Assembly: GCA_013813125.1 (NCBI GenBank)
Contig: JACCSH010000253.1
Span: forward strand, 1-9,782
Source of the DNA: Nocardioidaceae bacterium
GTDB taxonomy: Bacteria; Actinomycetota; Actinomycetes; Propionibacteriales; Nocardioidaceae
Reading direction: 5' to 3'
DNA length: 9,782 nt
The notes beneath the pieces were generated by a model. The model was not told the DNA's origin and ran no database searches. It saw only the letters and a list, made by a program, of their open reading frames with translations. The translations under genes were made by a program, and so were the position numbers. Below, in pieces: positions 1 through 8,284 of this stretch. The stretch's first letter is position 1. Each line of letters opens with the position of its first letter.

Positions 1-1252
<1,252 letters not shown>

Positions 1253-1966
1253 TCAGCCCTTTGCGGATGCCACGCTGTCCTTGTCAGCCGGCGTAACGCG
1301 GCCGATACCGCCCGACTCGATCTCGCGTCGCACCCGTTGCCGTAGCGACAGCTCGGCATCCAGGCCGAGGGCAGTGGCCCTGACCACCAATGCGAAGAGC
1401 TCTTCTCCCAAGGACGAGGAGGTCAGCTCCGCGGCGTCCTGCCGTGCCTCCGCCTCCGTGGCGGCCTGCGGTGTCCCCGTCTGCTGGGGTTTCGCTTTCG
1501 GTGACCGGGCGACCACCTTGGCGGCCAGGCTCAGGGCCGGCAATCCCGGAGGTATGCCGTCGAACGGCGAGGTCCGCGACTTCTCGGCCGCCTTGATCGT
1601 CTCCCAGTTGGCCTCGACGTCTGTGACACCCTCGACCTCGGTGTCGGCGAAGACGTGGGGGTGCCGCCGTACCAGCTTTTCGACGATGTCAGCAGCGACG
1701 TCGTCGATGTCAAACGGCTGCTGCTCGTGCTCGCTTGCGATGGTGGAGTGGAACATGACTTGGAGGAGGAGGTCTCCCAGCTCTTCGCGGAGGTGGTCGC
1801 GGTCGCCGGTCTCGATTGCCTCGATGGTCTCGTAGGTCTCCTCGACAAGGTAGCGGACCAGCGACTCGTGGGTCTGCTCCTGATCCCAGGGGCACTCTCG
1901 CCTCAGGCGGTCCATCACTGCCCGCAGGTCGAGCAGTCGGGCGCCGGGCGGATTCACAGATCCCAT
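1253..1966 (-). CDS. mazG: MazG-family nucleoside triphosphate pyrophosphohydrolase
   Basis: MazG hydrolyses (d)NTPs, including damaged ones, to NMP and pyrophosphate, and so cleans the nucleotide pool. The 237-residue protein has the family signature CPWDQEQTHESL near residue 25. The Mg2+-binding EExxE...ExxD set follows: Glu42, Glu43 and Glu46 in VEETYE, then Glu62 and Asp65 in EELGD. A second, weaker unit follows: PFDGIPPGLPAL, then LGEELFALVVRATALGLDAE. It matches the C-terminal MazG repeat, but the EExxE motif expected before it is absent and the GD is replaced by GEE, so only the first half looks catalytic. E. coli MazG, about 263 residues, has two complete halves. I prefer the ATG at 1966 to the TTG at 1969, though neither has a strong Shine-Dalgarno. 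It lies 32 bp after the lipoprotein stop and 54 bp before eno, consistent with one operon. Confidence 0.95.
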   Translation of the reverse strand: MGSVNPPGARLLDLRAVMDRLRRECPWDQEQTHESLVRYLVEETYETIEAIETGDRDHLREELGDLLLQVMFHSTIASEHEQQPFDIDDVAADIVEKLVRRHPHVFADTEVEGVTDVEANWETIKAAEKSRTSPFDGIPPGLPALSLAAKVVARSPKAKPQQTGTPQAATEAEARQDAAELTSSSLGEELFALVVRATALGLDAELSLRQRVRREIESGGIGRVTPADKDSVASAKG

Positions 1967-1998
1967 CAACGCTTCGTCATCGCCTCGGGCCAGTGTCG

Positions 1999-2736
1999 TC
2001 AGCCGCAGTATTGAACAGCGGTCACACCCGCAGAGCTGGAGGCAGCGGTCTCGGCCGGATCCGTCGGGACTTCGCTGGCACCCACGGCGGCATCGGACAC
2101 CGGGTCGGACAAGGATCCGCTCTCAGCCACGACAAGCTTGCCGTTCCAGGTGCCGTAAGCGGGGTTGACGACGACATCTTGCTCTCGTGTCTCCTTCGCC
2201 AGGACCGGGGCCGCGGCTTGGAGGTCCTGCTCGGTCACCTCAGAAACCGAGGTCACGTCCGGGTCCTTCGCATTGGCTCCGATGGCCGCTTGCCGGGCCA
2301 GCGAGAGGGCGAAGTCCTCGAAGTACTGCGTCAGGGTGTCGGAGGTCTCTTCACTCACTTCTGCCGGGATCGGGTCGGGTCCGGCCAGCTCGAGAAGTGA
2401 CGCCTGCACCGCGGCCGGAGTGGCGGTTACCTCCCGCTCGTTAGCAGCGTCTTCGATGATCTCGAAGCTGATCAGCCCCGACGTGAGCGAAGACCTCAGC
2501 TCATCGAGCCGTTGCTGCTCGCCGCCACCTGCCTGTTCGCGACGAACCTCACTGAACTCACAGATCGCCTGGACCAGTTCGTCGACGTCATCTTGAGAGA
2601 TGCGGGTTCCGTTGACCGTGGCCGCCGCACCCGGTTGCAGCTGGTCGCTGCATCCAGCCAGGCCGAACATCGTGAGAAGTGCGAGGACGATGCGGCCACA
2701 AGCTCGTGCGGCTCGCGAACCAGATGGTGCTGTCAC
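1999..2736 (-). CDS. Predicted lipoprotein with SurA-N-like domain
   Basis: This is a predicted exported lipoprotein of 245 residues. Its N-terminus has arginines, a hydrophobic stretch (IVLALLTMFG) and a lipobox Leu-Ala-Gly-Cys, with the lipidated Cys at residue 29 counting from the GTG at 2736. The mature part starts with AATVNGTRISQDDVDELVQA, typical of the SurA/PrsA-type N-terminal chaperone domain, and continues helical and Glu/Gln-rich. Near the C-terminus is VNPAYGTWNG, a motif I associate with actinobacterial SurA-N proteins. The protein ends VQYCG. I see no parvulin isomerase domain, so an isomerase function should not be assigned; a chaperone-like role at the membrane is an inference. 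The GAGGA Shine-Dalgarno abuts a GTG at 2745 but is 9 nt from the GTG at 2736, so I chose 2736. It lies between mfd and mazG. Mycobacterial relatives carry a different lipoprotein gene, lpqU, between mazG and eno. Confidence 0.85.
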   Translation of the reverse strand: MTAPSGSRAARACGRIVLALLTMFGLAGCSDQLQPGAAATVNGTRISQDDVDELVQAICEFSEVRREQAGGGEQQRLDELRSSLTSGLISFEIIEDAANEREVTATPAAVQASLLELAGPDPIPAEVSEETSDTLTQYFEDFALSLARQAAIGANAKDPDVTSVSEVTEQDLQAAAPVLAKETREQDVVVNPAYGTWNGKLVVAESGSLSDPVSDAAVGASEVPTDPAETAASSSAGVTAVQYCG

Positions 2737-2785
2737 TGCCGGCACTCCTCGACTTGGCGCTTGTCACGGGATCTCGTGGCGGGGA

Positions 2786-5700
2786 TCATGGCACGGGAGT
2801 TCGGGCGATGATGTCGTCCACGACCTGCGCGGCCCAATCTAGTACGGCGACATCGCGCACGGGTCTGCCGCCGACCCGAGCAGTCATGGGACGTGGCACC
2901 AAGATGCTCTGTACCGCCTGCTTGACACCGTCTTGGGGTAGAGCCGGTCGAGCCGGACCCGGGTCGAGTCCGACAGTTCGACGGGTGTGAACCGGACGTA
3001 GTTGCCCTGGGCGTTGATGTCGGTGAGACCGGCCCGCCTCGCCTTTATCCGCAGTCGCGCCACAGCCAACAGGTTCTCGACCGAGTCAGGCAGCGCGCCG
3101 TAGCGGTCCACGAGCTCGACTCGCACCTCCTCAAGCTGCTCCGGCGAACGCACCTCAGCCAACCTCTTGTACATCTCGAGCCGCAGCCGTTCGCTGGGCA
3201 CGTAGTCATGAGGCAGGTGGGCGTCGACGGGCAGCTCGATCTTGACCTCGGGTTCCTCGACGAGGGTGTCACCGCGATACTCAGCCACTGCCTCACCGAC
3301 CAGCCGAACGTACAGGTCGAAGCCGACGTCGGCGATGTGGCCCGACTGCTCTCCGCCTAGCAGATTGCCAGCTCCGCGGATCTCCAGGTCCTTCATCGCC
3401 ACAGCCATCCCGGCGCCGAGGTCAGCGTGCTGCGCGATGGTGGCGAGGCGATCGTGCGCGGTCTCGGTGAGCGGCTTCTCGGGAGGGTAGAGGAAGTAGG
3501 CGTAGGCCCGCTCTCCGCCTCTACCGACCCGGCCGCGCAACTGGTGTAACTGTGAAAGTCCGAGGAGATCGGCTCGCTCGACGATCAGAGTGTTCGCGTT
3601 GGCCACGTCGAGCCCCGACTCGACGATCGTCGTACACACCAACACGTCGGCCTTGCGCTCCCAGAAGTTCAGCATCACCTGCTCGAGCTGATGTTCTTTC
3701 ATCTGGCCGTGCGCGGTCGCCACCCGAGCCTCGGGCACCAACTGGCGGATCTTGGCGGCGACCTTGTCGATGCTCTGCACGCGGTTGTGGATGTAGAAGA
3801 CCTGGCCTTCGCGCAACAGCTCCCGACGGATCGCCGCTGTGATCTGGCCGTCGTCGTAGCCACCCACGAACGTCAGGACGGGGTGGCGCTCTTCCGGTGG
3901 CGTGGTGATGGTGGACATCTCCCGGATCCCGGTGATGGCCATCTCCAGGGTCCTCGGAATCGGGGTTGCGGACATGCTCAACACGTCAACGGCTGTCCGC
4001 ATCTGTTTGAGCGCCTCTTTGTGCTCTACCCCGAAACGCTGCTCCTCGTCAACGATGATGAGGCCGAGGTCCTTGAGCTTAATCTCGGAGTTGAAGAGCC
4101 TGTGTGTTCCGATCACCACGTCAACGCTCCCCGCCGCCAGTCCCGAGACAGCTTCCTTGGCCTCGACGTCGGACTGGAACCGGCTCAGCGGCCTGACGAT
4201 GACGGGGAAACCCGCGAACCGCTCGGTGAACGTCTGCTGGTGCTGCTGCACGAGCAACGTTGTCGGGACCAGCACAGCCACCTGCTTGCCGTCTTGCACC
4301 GCTTTGAACGCGGCCCGTACGGCGATCTCGGTCTTGCCATAACCGACGTCGCCACAGATCAGGCGGTCCATCGGGACCGGCTGCTCCATGTCGCGCTTGA
4401 CCTCGTCAACGCTGGCGAGCTGGTCAGGCGTCTCGACATAGGGGAAGGCGTCTTCGAGCTCGCGTTGCCAGGGTGAGTCCGGGCCGAAGGCGTGGCCCCT
4501 GGTGGCCTGCCGAGCCGCGTACAACTTGATGAGCTCAGCGGCGATCTGTCGAACTGCCGTGCGTGCCCTGCCTTTGCGCTTGCCCCAGTCGGCACCTCCG
4601 AGGCGGTCAAGCGTTGGTTGTTCGCCACCGACATAGCGGGTCACCAGGTCCAGTTGGTCGGTCGGAGTGAACAGCTTGTCCGGTGGCTGGCCCCGTTTGG
4701 AGGGCGCGTACTCGATGACCAGATACTCCCGGGTGGCGCCGCCGACGCTGCGTTGGAGCATTTCGACGTAGCGCCCGACGCCGTGCTGCTCGTGCACGAC
4801 GTAGTCTCCCGTGCGCAGCTCGAGCGGGTCGACCTGCTTGCGTCGGCGCGACGGCATCCGTCGCGAGTCCTTGACGGTGGTGCGCTGACTGGTCAGGTCG
4901 TCGCCGGTGAGCACGACCAGGTTGATCGCCTCGGCGATGAAGCCGGAGGCCAAGCTGCCTTGCACCACCTCGACGACGCCGACGATTGCCCGGGTGCTCG
5001 GCTCGTCGACCATGCGGGCGGCGATGTCATGTTCCTTGAGCACCTCGACCAGTCGCTCGCCCGGACCGTGGCCCTCCGTGACGAGGACGACGCTCCGACC
5101 CGCTTTGACAAAGGCCGAGATATCGGAGACGGCCGACACCGTATCTCCTCGATAGTTCGGTGCGGCCACGATGTCGATGGTTCGCGACTCGACGGAGCTT
5201 GCCGTGTCGACGTCCACAGAGACGATCTCACCGGTCTCGGTACGCAGCGGCTGGCTGGAGCGGGGCTCAATCTGCCGGCTCACGTCCAGCCCACTCTGCT
5301 GCATCGTCGGGTCCAACCCGAACGGAGACACGGTCCACCAGGAGCGGCCGCCGGCCAGGGCGCGTGCTCTGACGTCGCCGAGACTGCGGTATGCCGCCGC
5401 CCCAAGGTCGATCGGTGCCTGTCCACCTCCCGCAGCGGCTGCCCAGGAGGCGCGCAGGAACTCTTGGCTAGTCGCCACCAAGTCGGAGGCTCGGGCGCGG
5501 ACCCGCTCGGGATCGCACACCAGCACCACGGCATCAGACGGCACCAGGTCGACGAGCATCTCCATGTCGTCGACGAGCGCCGGGGCCAACGACTCCATCC
5601 CCTCCACCGCATGGCCCTCGGCCATCTTGTCCAGCATCTCGCGCAGTTCCGGATGCTCCGCGGCGAGAACCCGTGCTCGTGACCGCACCTCGGGTGTCAG

Positions 5701-6432
5701 CAGCAGCTCGCGACAAGGGGGTGCCCACAGCACCGGTTCGGCGGTTTCGAGGGAGCGCTGGTCAGCGACGGCGAAGGACCTGATCTCCTCGACCGTGTCG
5801 CCCCAGAACTCGATACGGACCGGATGCTCCTCGGTTGGTGAGAAGACATCGACGATGCCACCGCGGACAGCGAACTCGCCGCGGCGCTCGACGAGGTCGA
5901 CCCGGTGGTACGCCGCTGCGGCCAACCGGCGGATGACGTCCTCGAGGTCAGCCTCGTCACCTTCTCGGAGCACGACCGGCTCCAAGTGCCCCAGGCCCTT
6001 GACTTGCGGCTGCAGTACCGACCGGACCGGGGCGACCACCACGCGGATGGGTGTGGTGCTTGCCCCCGACTCCCCCGGATGCAGCAGTCGACGCAGCACA
6101 GCGAGGCGCCGGCCCACGGTGTCGGACCGCGGTGACAAGCGTTCGTGGGGCAGTGTCTCCCAGGCCGGGTAGCCGACCACTCTGGCCGGGTCGATCAGGC
6201 TCTTGACCGCAGACTCGATCTCGTCGGCCTCTCGAGCTGTAGCGGTAACCACGAGTACCGGCTTTGCGGCTCCAACCTCTCTGCCGGCAGCGAGGACTGC
6301 CGCAAGGAAGGGACGCAGCGCCGACGGTGCCGTCAAGTCCAGGGTCGAGAATTTCGACGTACGAGCACGCTCGAGAACAGCTGCCAAACAGGGGTCATCC
6401 GCGACTCGTGCGGTGAGTGCTTGGAGGGACAT
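2786..6432 (-). CDS. mfd: Transcription-repair coupling factor Mfd, apparent frameshift near C-terminus
   Basis: Mfd is a DNA translocase that removes stalled RNA polymerase and recruits UvrA in transcription-coupled repair. Domains run in order: UvrB-like N-terminal region (about 1-350), a linker, the CarD-like polymerase-binding domain (about 537-605, from [17 protein letters not shown]), the ATPase with Walker A GDVGYGKT (694-701), DEEQ (795-798), SATPIPRT (821-828) and motif [11 protein letters not shown] (964-972), then the TRCF domain (about 1075-1150). The uninterrupted frame gives 1182 residues and stops at 2884. After Val1169 its last 13 residues ([13 protein letters not shown]) do not fit the family. 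The -1 frame, from GTC at 2926, gives a fitting tail ([13 protein letters not shown] through [10 protein letters not shown]) and stops at 2786. Joined, the protein is about 1215 residues. The ATG at 6432 has an in-frame TGA three codons upstream and no good Shine-Dalgarno. About 49 bp separate the restored end from the lipoprotein start. Confidence 0.95.
2924..2939 (-). other. Site of the apparent one-base loss in mfd
   Basis: The mfd frame reads Y-P-K-T-V up to 2926 and then departs from the family, while the -1 frame becomes family-like from 2926 on. One missing base in this interval explains both. It could be one C of the minus-strand run CCCC at 2938-2935 (restoring Y-P-Q-D-G-V-K) or the first base of a codon xTC after GTG at 2928 (restoring Y-P-K-T-V-x-K). 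The sequence alone cannot separate a real mutation from a sequencing or assembly error. Confidence 0.85.
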
Positions 6433-6436
6433 AGAT

Positions 6437-6464
6437 GGTCAGCAGTTCTCGGTCAGCAGTTCTC
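6437..6464. repeat. Perfect 14-bp tandem duplication in the mfd leader
   Basis: The unit GGTCAGCAGTTCTC occurs at 6437-6450 and again without a gap at 6451-6464; the following base continues the match for one position. On the coding strand of mfd the unit reads GAGAACTGCTGACC, and the nearer copy ends 4 nt before the start codon. The repeat lies in the 106 bp between cysQ and mfd, where no clear promoter or Shine-Dalgarno was seen. It could be a simple slippage duplication or paired regulator sites; nothing decides between these. Confidence 0.9.
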
Positions 6465-6538
6465 GCACCAGTGTCACGGGGAGCTCACGACACCGAACTC
6501 CAGATCTCAGATGGACGGCCGGAACGGACGCACTGTCC

Positions 6539-7351
6539 CTATTGCCCGTGCTTTGCCCAATAGTCGCGAACGAAGGAGGTGACCGGCTCAGCGAGCTCGG
6601 GACGGCACACCAACAAGTCCGGGAGCCAGACATCGTCTTGGTTGTAGAACAGCGGTTTGCCATCGGCACGGCTGGTGTGAAGCCCCGCCGCCCTGGCGAC
6701 GGCGACGGGGGCCGCGGAGTCCCACTCATACTGTCCGCCTGCGTGAACATAGATGTCGCTGACGTCGCGTGCGACGGAGATCACCTTGGCACCGGCAGAC
6801 CCCATCGGCACCAGCTCCGCATCCATGCTCCGCGCCAACGACGAGACAAACTCGGGAGGTCGAGTCCTGCTCACTGCGATCCGGGGTCTCGTGCTCGTCC
6901 GCTCAGGCAGAACTGGGGGCTCTGCGGTGCTGAACGTCGCCGACATTCCTGGCTGCGCCACAGCACCGGCGACGAGGTCACCGTCTTGCCACAGCGCCAC
7001 ATGGATCGCCCAGTCGTCACGAGGCGGCTCGGAGTACTCGCGGGTTCCATCGAGTGGATCCACAATCCACACTCGCTTGCTCTGGAGGCGGGCCTTGTCG
7101 TCCTTGCCTTCCTCACTCAGGACCGCGTCGTCAGGACGGTACGCCGCAAGCAGCTGCATCAAGATCCGATGACCCAACTCGTCGCCTGCGTCCTTCAGCT
7201 CGCGACCCTCAAGCCCGTGGGTACGCAGCGCTTCGAGGCGCTCGCCGGCAACCGTTGCAGTCCAGGCCGCCAACCTATGGTCGTCGCTGGCCAACTCGGC
7301 AGGAGCAGTCGGCAGGTCAAGAGACACCGTCACGGGGTGAAACTCTGCCAC
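6539..7351 (-). CDS. cysQ: 3'(2'),5'-bisphosphate nucleotidase, CysQ/inositol monophosphatase family
   Basis: This is a Mg2+-dependent, Li+-sensitive-type phosphatase of 270 residues. CysQ removes the 3' phosphate from 3'-phosphoadenosine 5'-phosphate (PAP) and from PAPS, keeping sulfate assimilation and sulfotransfer products in balance. Some actinobacterial members also accept inositol or fructose phosphates. Metal-binding residues are all visible: Glu80-Glu81 in VLSEEG, Asp98 and Asp101 in VDPLDGTREY, and Asp211 in YEWDSAAP. KDAGDE (53-58), the RDDWAIHVALW segment (111-121), GSAGAK (184-189) and YNQDDVWLPDLL (236-247) match, from memory, the M. tuberculosis CysQ (Rv2131c) more closely than generic inositol monophosphatases. 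The GTG start at 7351 has only a G-run about 11 nt upstream, so a slightly later GTG is possible. It lies 85 bp after hsp20 and 106 bp before mfd. No sulfate genes are nearby, so function rests on the sequence alone. Confidence 0.9.
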   Translation of the reverse strand: MAEFHPVTVSLDLPTAPAELASDDHRLAAWTATVAGERLEALRTHGLEGRELKDAGDELGHRILMQLLAAYRPDDAVLSEEGKDDKARLQSKRVWIVDPLDGTREYSEPPRDDWAIHVALWQDGDLVAGAVAQPGMSATFSTAEPPVLPERTSTRPRIAVSRTRPPEFVSSLARSMDAELVPMGSAGAKVISVARDVSDIYVHAGGQYEWDSAAPVAVARAAGLHTSRADGKPLFYNQDDVWLPDLLVCRPELAEPVTSFVRDYWAKHGQ

Positions 7352-7387
7352 ACGCTGCGGACCCCCCGAGACAGTGGCGGGCCACCA

Positions 7388-7404
7388 CCGCCCTTTCGGG
7401 GCGG
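7388..7404 (-). terminator. GC-rich hairpin between hsp20 and cysQ
   Basis: CCGCCC (7388-7393) pairs perfectly with GGGCGG (7399-7404) around a 5-nt loop. It lies about 33 nt beyond the hsp20 stop and before the cysQ start. It has no downstream T tract, as is common in high-GC actinobacteria, so it may terminate or attenuate hsp20 transcription or simply stabilise its 3' end. Confidence 0.45.
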
Positions 7405-7420
7405 CGGCGGCCAGCTGATC

Positions 7421-7436
7421 GTCGGCAGGAGCCGAC
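7421..7436 (-). terminator. Short hairpin directly after the hsp20 stop codon
   Basis: GTCGGC (7421-7426) and GCCGAC (7431-7436) form a perfect 6-bp stem with a 4-nt loop, starting at the base after the hsp20 TGA. With the larger hairpin at 7388-7404 it makes a two-hairpin 3' region. No T-run follows, so termination is inferred only. Confidence 0.4.
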
Positions 7437-7862
7437 TCAGGCGTTGATTTGCTTGTTACCGTTCGAGGCGGCGTGCACCTCTACCTTGCGTGGTTTTGCC
7501 TGCTCCGCGACCGGAATCTGGATGGTCAAGACGCCGGAGTCGTAGCTGGCATCGAGCCGCTCGGTGTCCAAGGTGTCACCCAGGAACAGCTGGCGGCTGA
7601 AGACGCCGTACGGGCGTTCGGTGACGACCGTGTCGGCATCCTCGGAGATCTGCGGACGCCGTTCGGCTCGCACCGTCAAGACGTTGCGCTCGACAGTGAG
7701 ATCGATCGAGTCGGAGTCGACGCCCGGCAGGTCGAGGTGGACAAAGAACGAGTCACCTCGGCGGTAGGCGTCCATCGGCATCACCGCCGGCCGACCGGCG
7801 GTCCCGAACATGGCTTCGCTGAGGCGGTCGAGCTCACGGAAGGGGTCAGTGCGCATCAACAT
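7437..7862 (-). CDS. Small heat-shock protein, Hsp20/alpha-crystallin family
   Basis: This ATP-independent holdase binds unfolding proteins in the cytoplasm and keeps them soluble for refolding machines. From the ATG at 7862 it is 141 residues, the usual size. The N-terminus MLMRTDPFRELDRLSEAMFG is typical of bacterial sHsps. The alpha-crystallin domain spans about 29-120, with DLPGV (44-48) and the signature A-x3-x-GVL as ASYDSGVL (105-112). The C-terminal V-E-V (127-129) fits the I/V-x-I/V oligomerisation motif. The frame is open upstream to 7973, but that would run through the promoter. A perfect AGGAGG 11 nt before the ATG at 7862 supports the shorter protein. It is divergent from a MerR/HspR-like regulator, with a HAIR-like repeat over its -35 box, so heat-shock repression by that regulator is the natural inference. 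Confidence 0.95.
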   Translation of the reverse strand: MLMRTDPFRELDRLSEAMFGTAGRPAVMPMDAYRRGDSFFVHLDLPGVDSDSIDLTVERNVLTVRAERRPQISEDADTVVTERPYGVFSRQLFLGDTLDTERLDASYDSGVLTIQIPVAEQAKPRKVEVHAASNGNKQINA

Positions 7863-7873
7863 CGGTTTCTCAT

Positions 7874-7879
7874 CCTCCT
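7874..7879 (-). promoter_or_regulatory. Shine-Dalgarno AGGAGG fixing the hsp20 start
   Basis: A perfect AGGAGG on the minus strand ends 11 nt before the ATG at 7862. It favours this start over the longer open frame that begins at 7973. An ATG immediately after it (7873) is in another frame and stops after five codons. Confidence 0.75.
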
Positions 7880-7928
7880 GAGGCCGGTGGCGGGGCGTTC
7901 CCGCCAGAAGTTGTCGTATTCGTTGTAA

Positions 7929-7957
7929 ATTTTCTATGCATGACAGGTAAATGTCAA
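7929..7957 (-). promoter_or_regulatory. Predicted hsp20 promoter
   Basis: A consensus TTGACA lies at 7957-7952 on the minus strand. With 17 nt spacing, GAAAAT at 7934-7929 matches four of six bases of TATAAT. An alternative -10 is TAGAAA at 7936-7931 with 15 nt spacing. The surrounding stretch from about 7905 to 7965 is clearly more AT-rich than the rest of the window. A start near 7922 would give a leader of about 60 nt before the ATG at 7862. Confidence 0.5.
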
Positions 7958-7958
7958 G
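7939..7958. promoter_or_regulatory. HAIR-like inverted repeat, candidate operator for the MerR/HspR-like protein
   Basis: The arms CATGACA (7939-7945) and TGTCAAG (7952-7958) are inverted repeats matching at 6 of 7 positions around the 6-nt spacer GGTAAA. On the hsp20 strand this reads CTTGACA-N6-TGTCATG. The known HspR operator (HAIR) is CTTGAGT-N7-ACTCAAG, so the outer CTTGA half is identical, the other half differs by one base (TCATG for TCAAG), and the spacing is one base shorter. It covers the -35 box of hsp20 and sits about 30 bp before the regulator's start, so it could control both genes. Confidence 0.55.
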
Positions 7959-7977
7959 TAGTATGTGCGTCACCAGC

Positions 7978-7985
7978 GGAGGAGG
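7978..7985 (+). promoter_or_regulatory. Shine-Dalgarno GGAGGAGG deciding the regulator start
   Basis: GGAGGAGG lies just before GTG at 7988: its first GGAGG is 5 nt from that codon, and its last AGGAGG is 8 nt from TTG at 7994. Either start fits. The ATG at 7940 lies inside the operator and has no ribosome-binding site. Confidence 0.7.
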
Positions 7986-7987
7986 TT

Positions 7988-8284
7988 GTGAGATTGTCGA
8001 GCCCAGACAGTCGTGGCGTCTACTCGATCTCCGTGGTGTCAGAGCTCACCGGAGTGCAACCGGCAATGCTGCGTGTCTACGAGGCGCGCGGGTTCCTGGC
8101 TCCGGCTCGCACAGGCGGAAACACCCGGCGCTACAGCCGCAACGATGTTGAGCTGATCAGGCGGATCTCTGCCCTGATCGCGTCTGGACTCAACTTCGAG
8201 GGTGTCCGCCAGGTGCTAGAACTCGAGGAGGAGAGCGACCGGCTGCGCAGCGAGGTCGCAACCTTGCGCGACCAGCTTTCGTGA
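7988..8284 (+). CDS. MerR-family transcriptional regulator, HspR-like
   Basis: This small DNA-binding regulator has 98 residues from the GTG at 7988. The winged helix-turn-helix starts at residue 11 (VYSISVVSELTG), continues with the recognition part MLRVYEARGFL (27-37) and a wing with RTGGNTRRYS (41-50), then ends with a helix of Leu/Glu/Arg repeats (about 73-98, ELEEESDRLRSEVATLRDQ) that can form the dimer coiled coil. The pattern I-S-V-x(2)-L-T-G then L-R-x-Y-E with an R-R-Y-S wing resembles HspR, the heat-shock repressor of actinobacteria, rather than metal- or drug-sensing MerR proteins. No cysteine cluster or effector domain is present. HspR usually sits in the dnaK operon; here it faces hsp20. 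It is the only plus-strand gene in the window. The frame is also open up to an ATG at 7940, but that start overlaps the operator. Confidence 0.88.
   Translation: MRLSSPDSRGVYSISVVSELTGVQPAMLRVYEARGFLAPARTGGNTRRYSRNDVELIRRISALIASGLNFEGVRQVLELEEESDRLRSEVATLRDQLS

Noticed and set aside
1964..1980. Micro-ORF of four codons (ATG at 1980) whose TGA overlaps the mazG ATG
   Set aside because: A stop-start overlap could mean translational coupling, but a four-codon frame is easily found by chance and its GAGG is too close to the ATG.
2922..2940. Programmed -1 ribosomal frameshift in mfd
   Set aside because: The only candidate slip site is CCCCAAG, which does not fit X XXY YYZ, and no pseudoknot or strong stem was seen downstream. 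Mfd is not known to use recoding, so a missing base is simpler.
4492..6172. Two long plus-strand frames opposite mfd (396 and 333 codons)
   Set aside because: They overlap each other and the unambiguous Mfd coding frame. Their Ser/Arg/Asp-rich composition is typical of shadow frames.
6203..7447. 414-codon plus-strand open frame opposite cysQ and the start of mfd
   Set aside because: It is a mirror of the true minus-strand codon pattern, spans two real genes and their gap, and has no motifs.
7940..7987. Sixteen extra N-terminal residues on the MerR/HspR-like protein from the ATG at 7940
   Set aside because: This start lies inside the inverted repeat, lacks a Shine-Dalgarno, and the added residues do not resemble the family. 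GTG at 7988 has a strong site.
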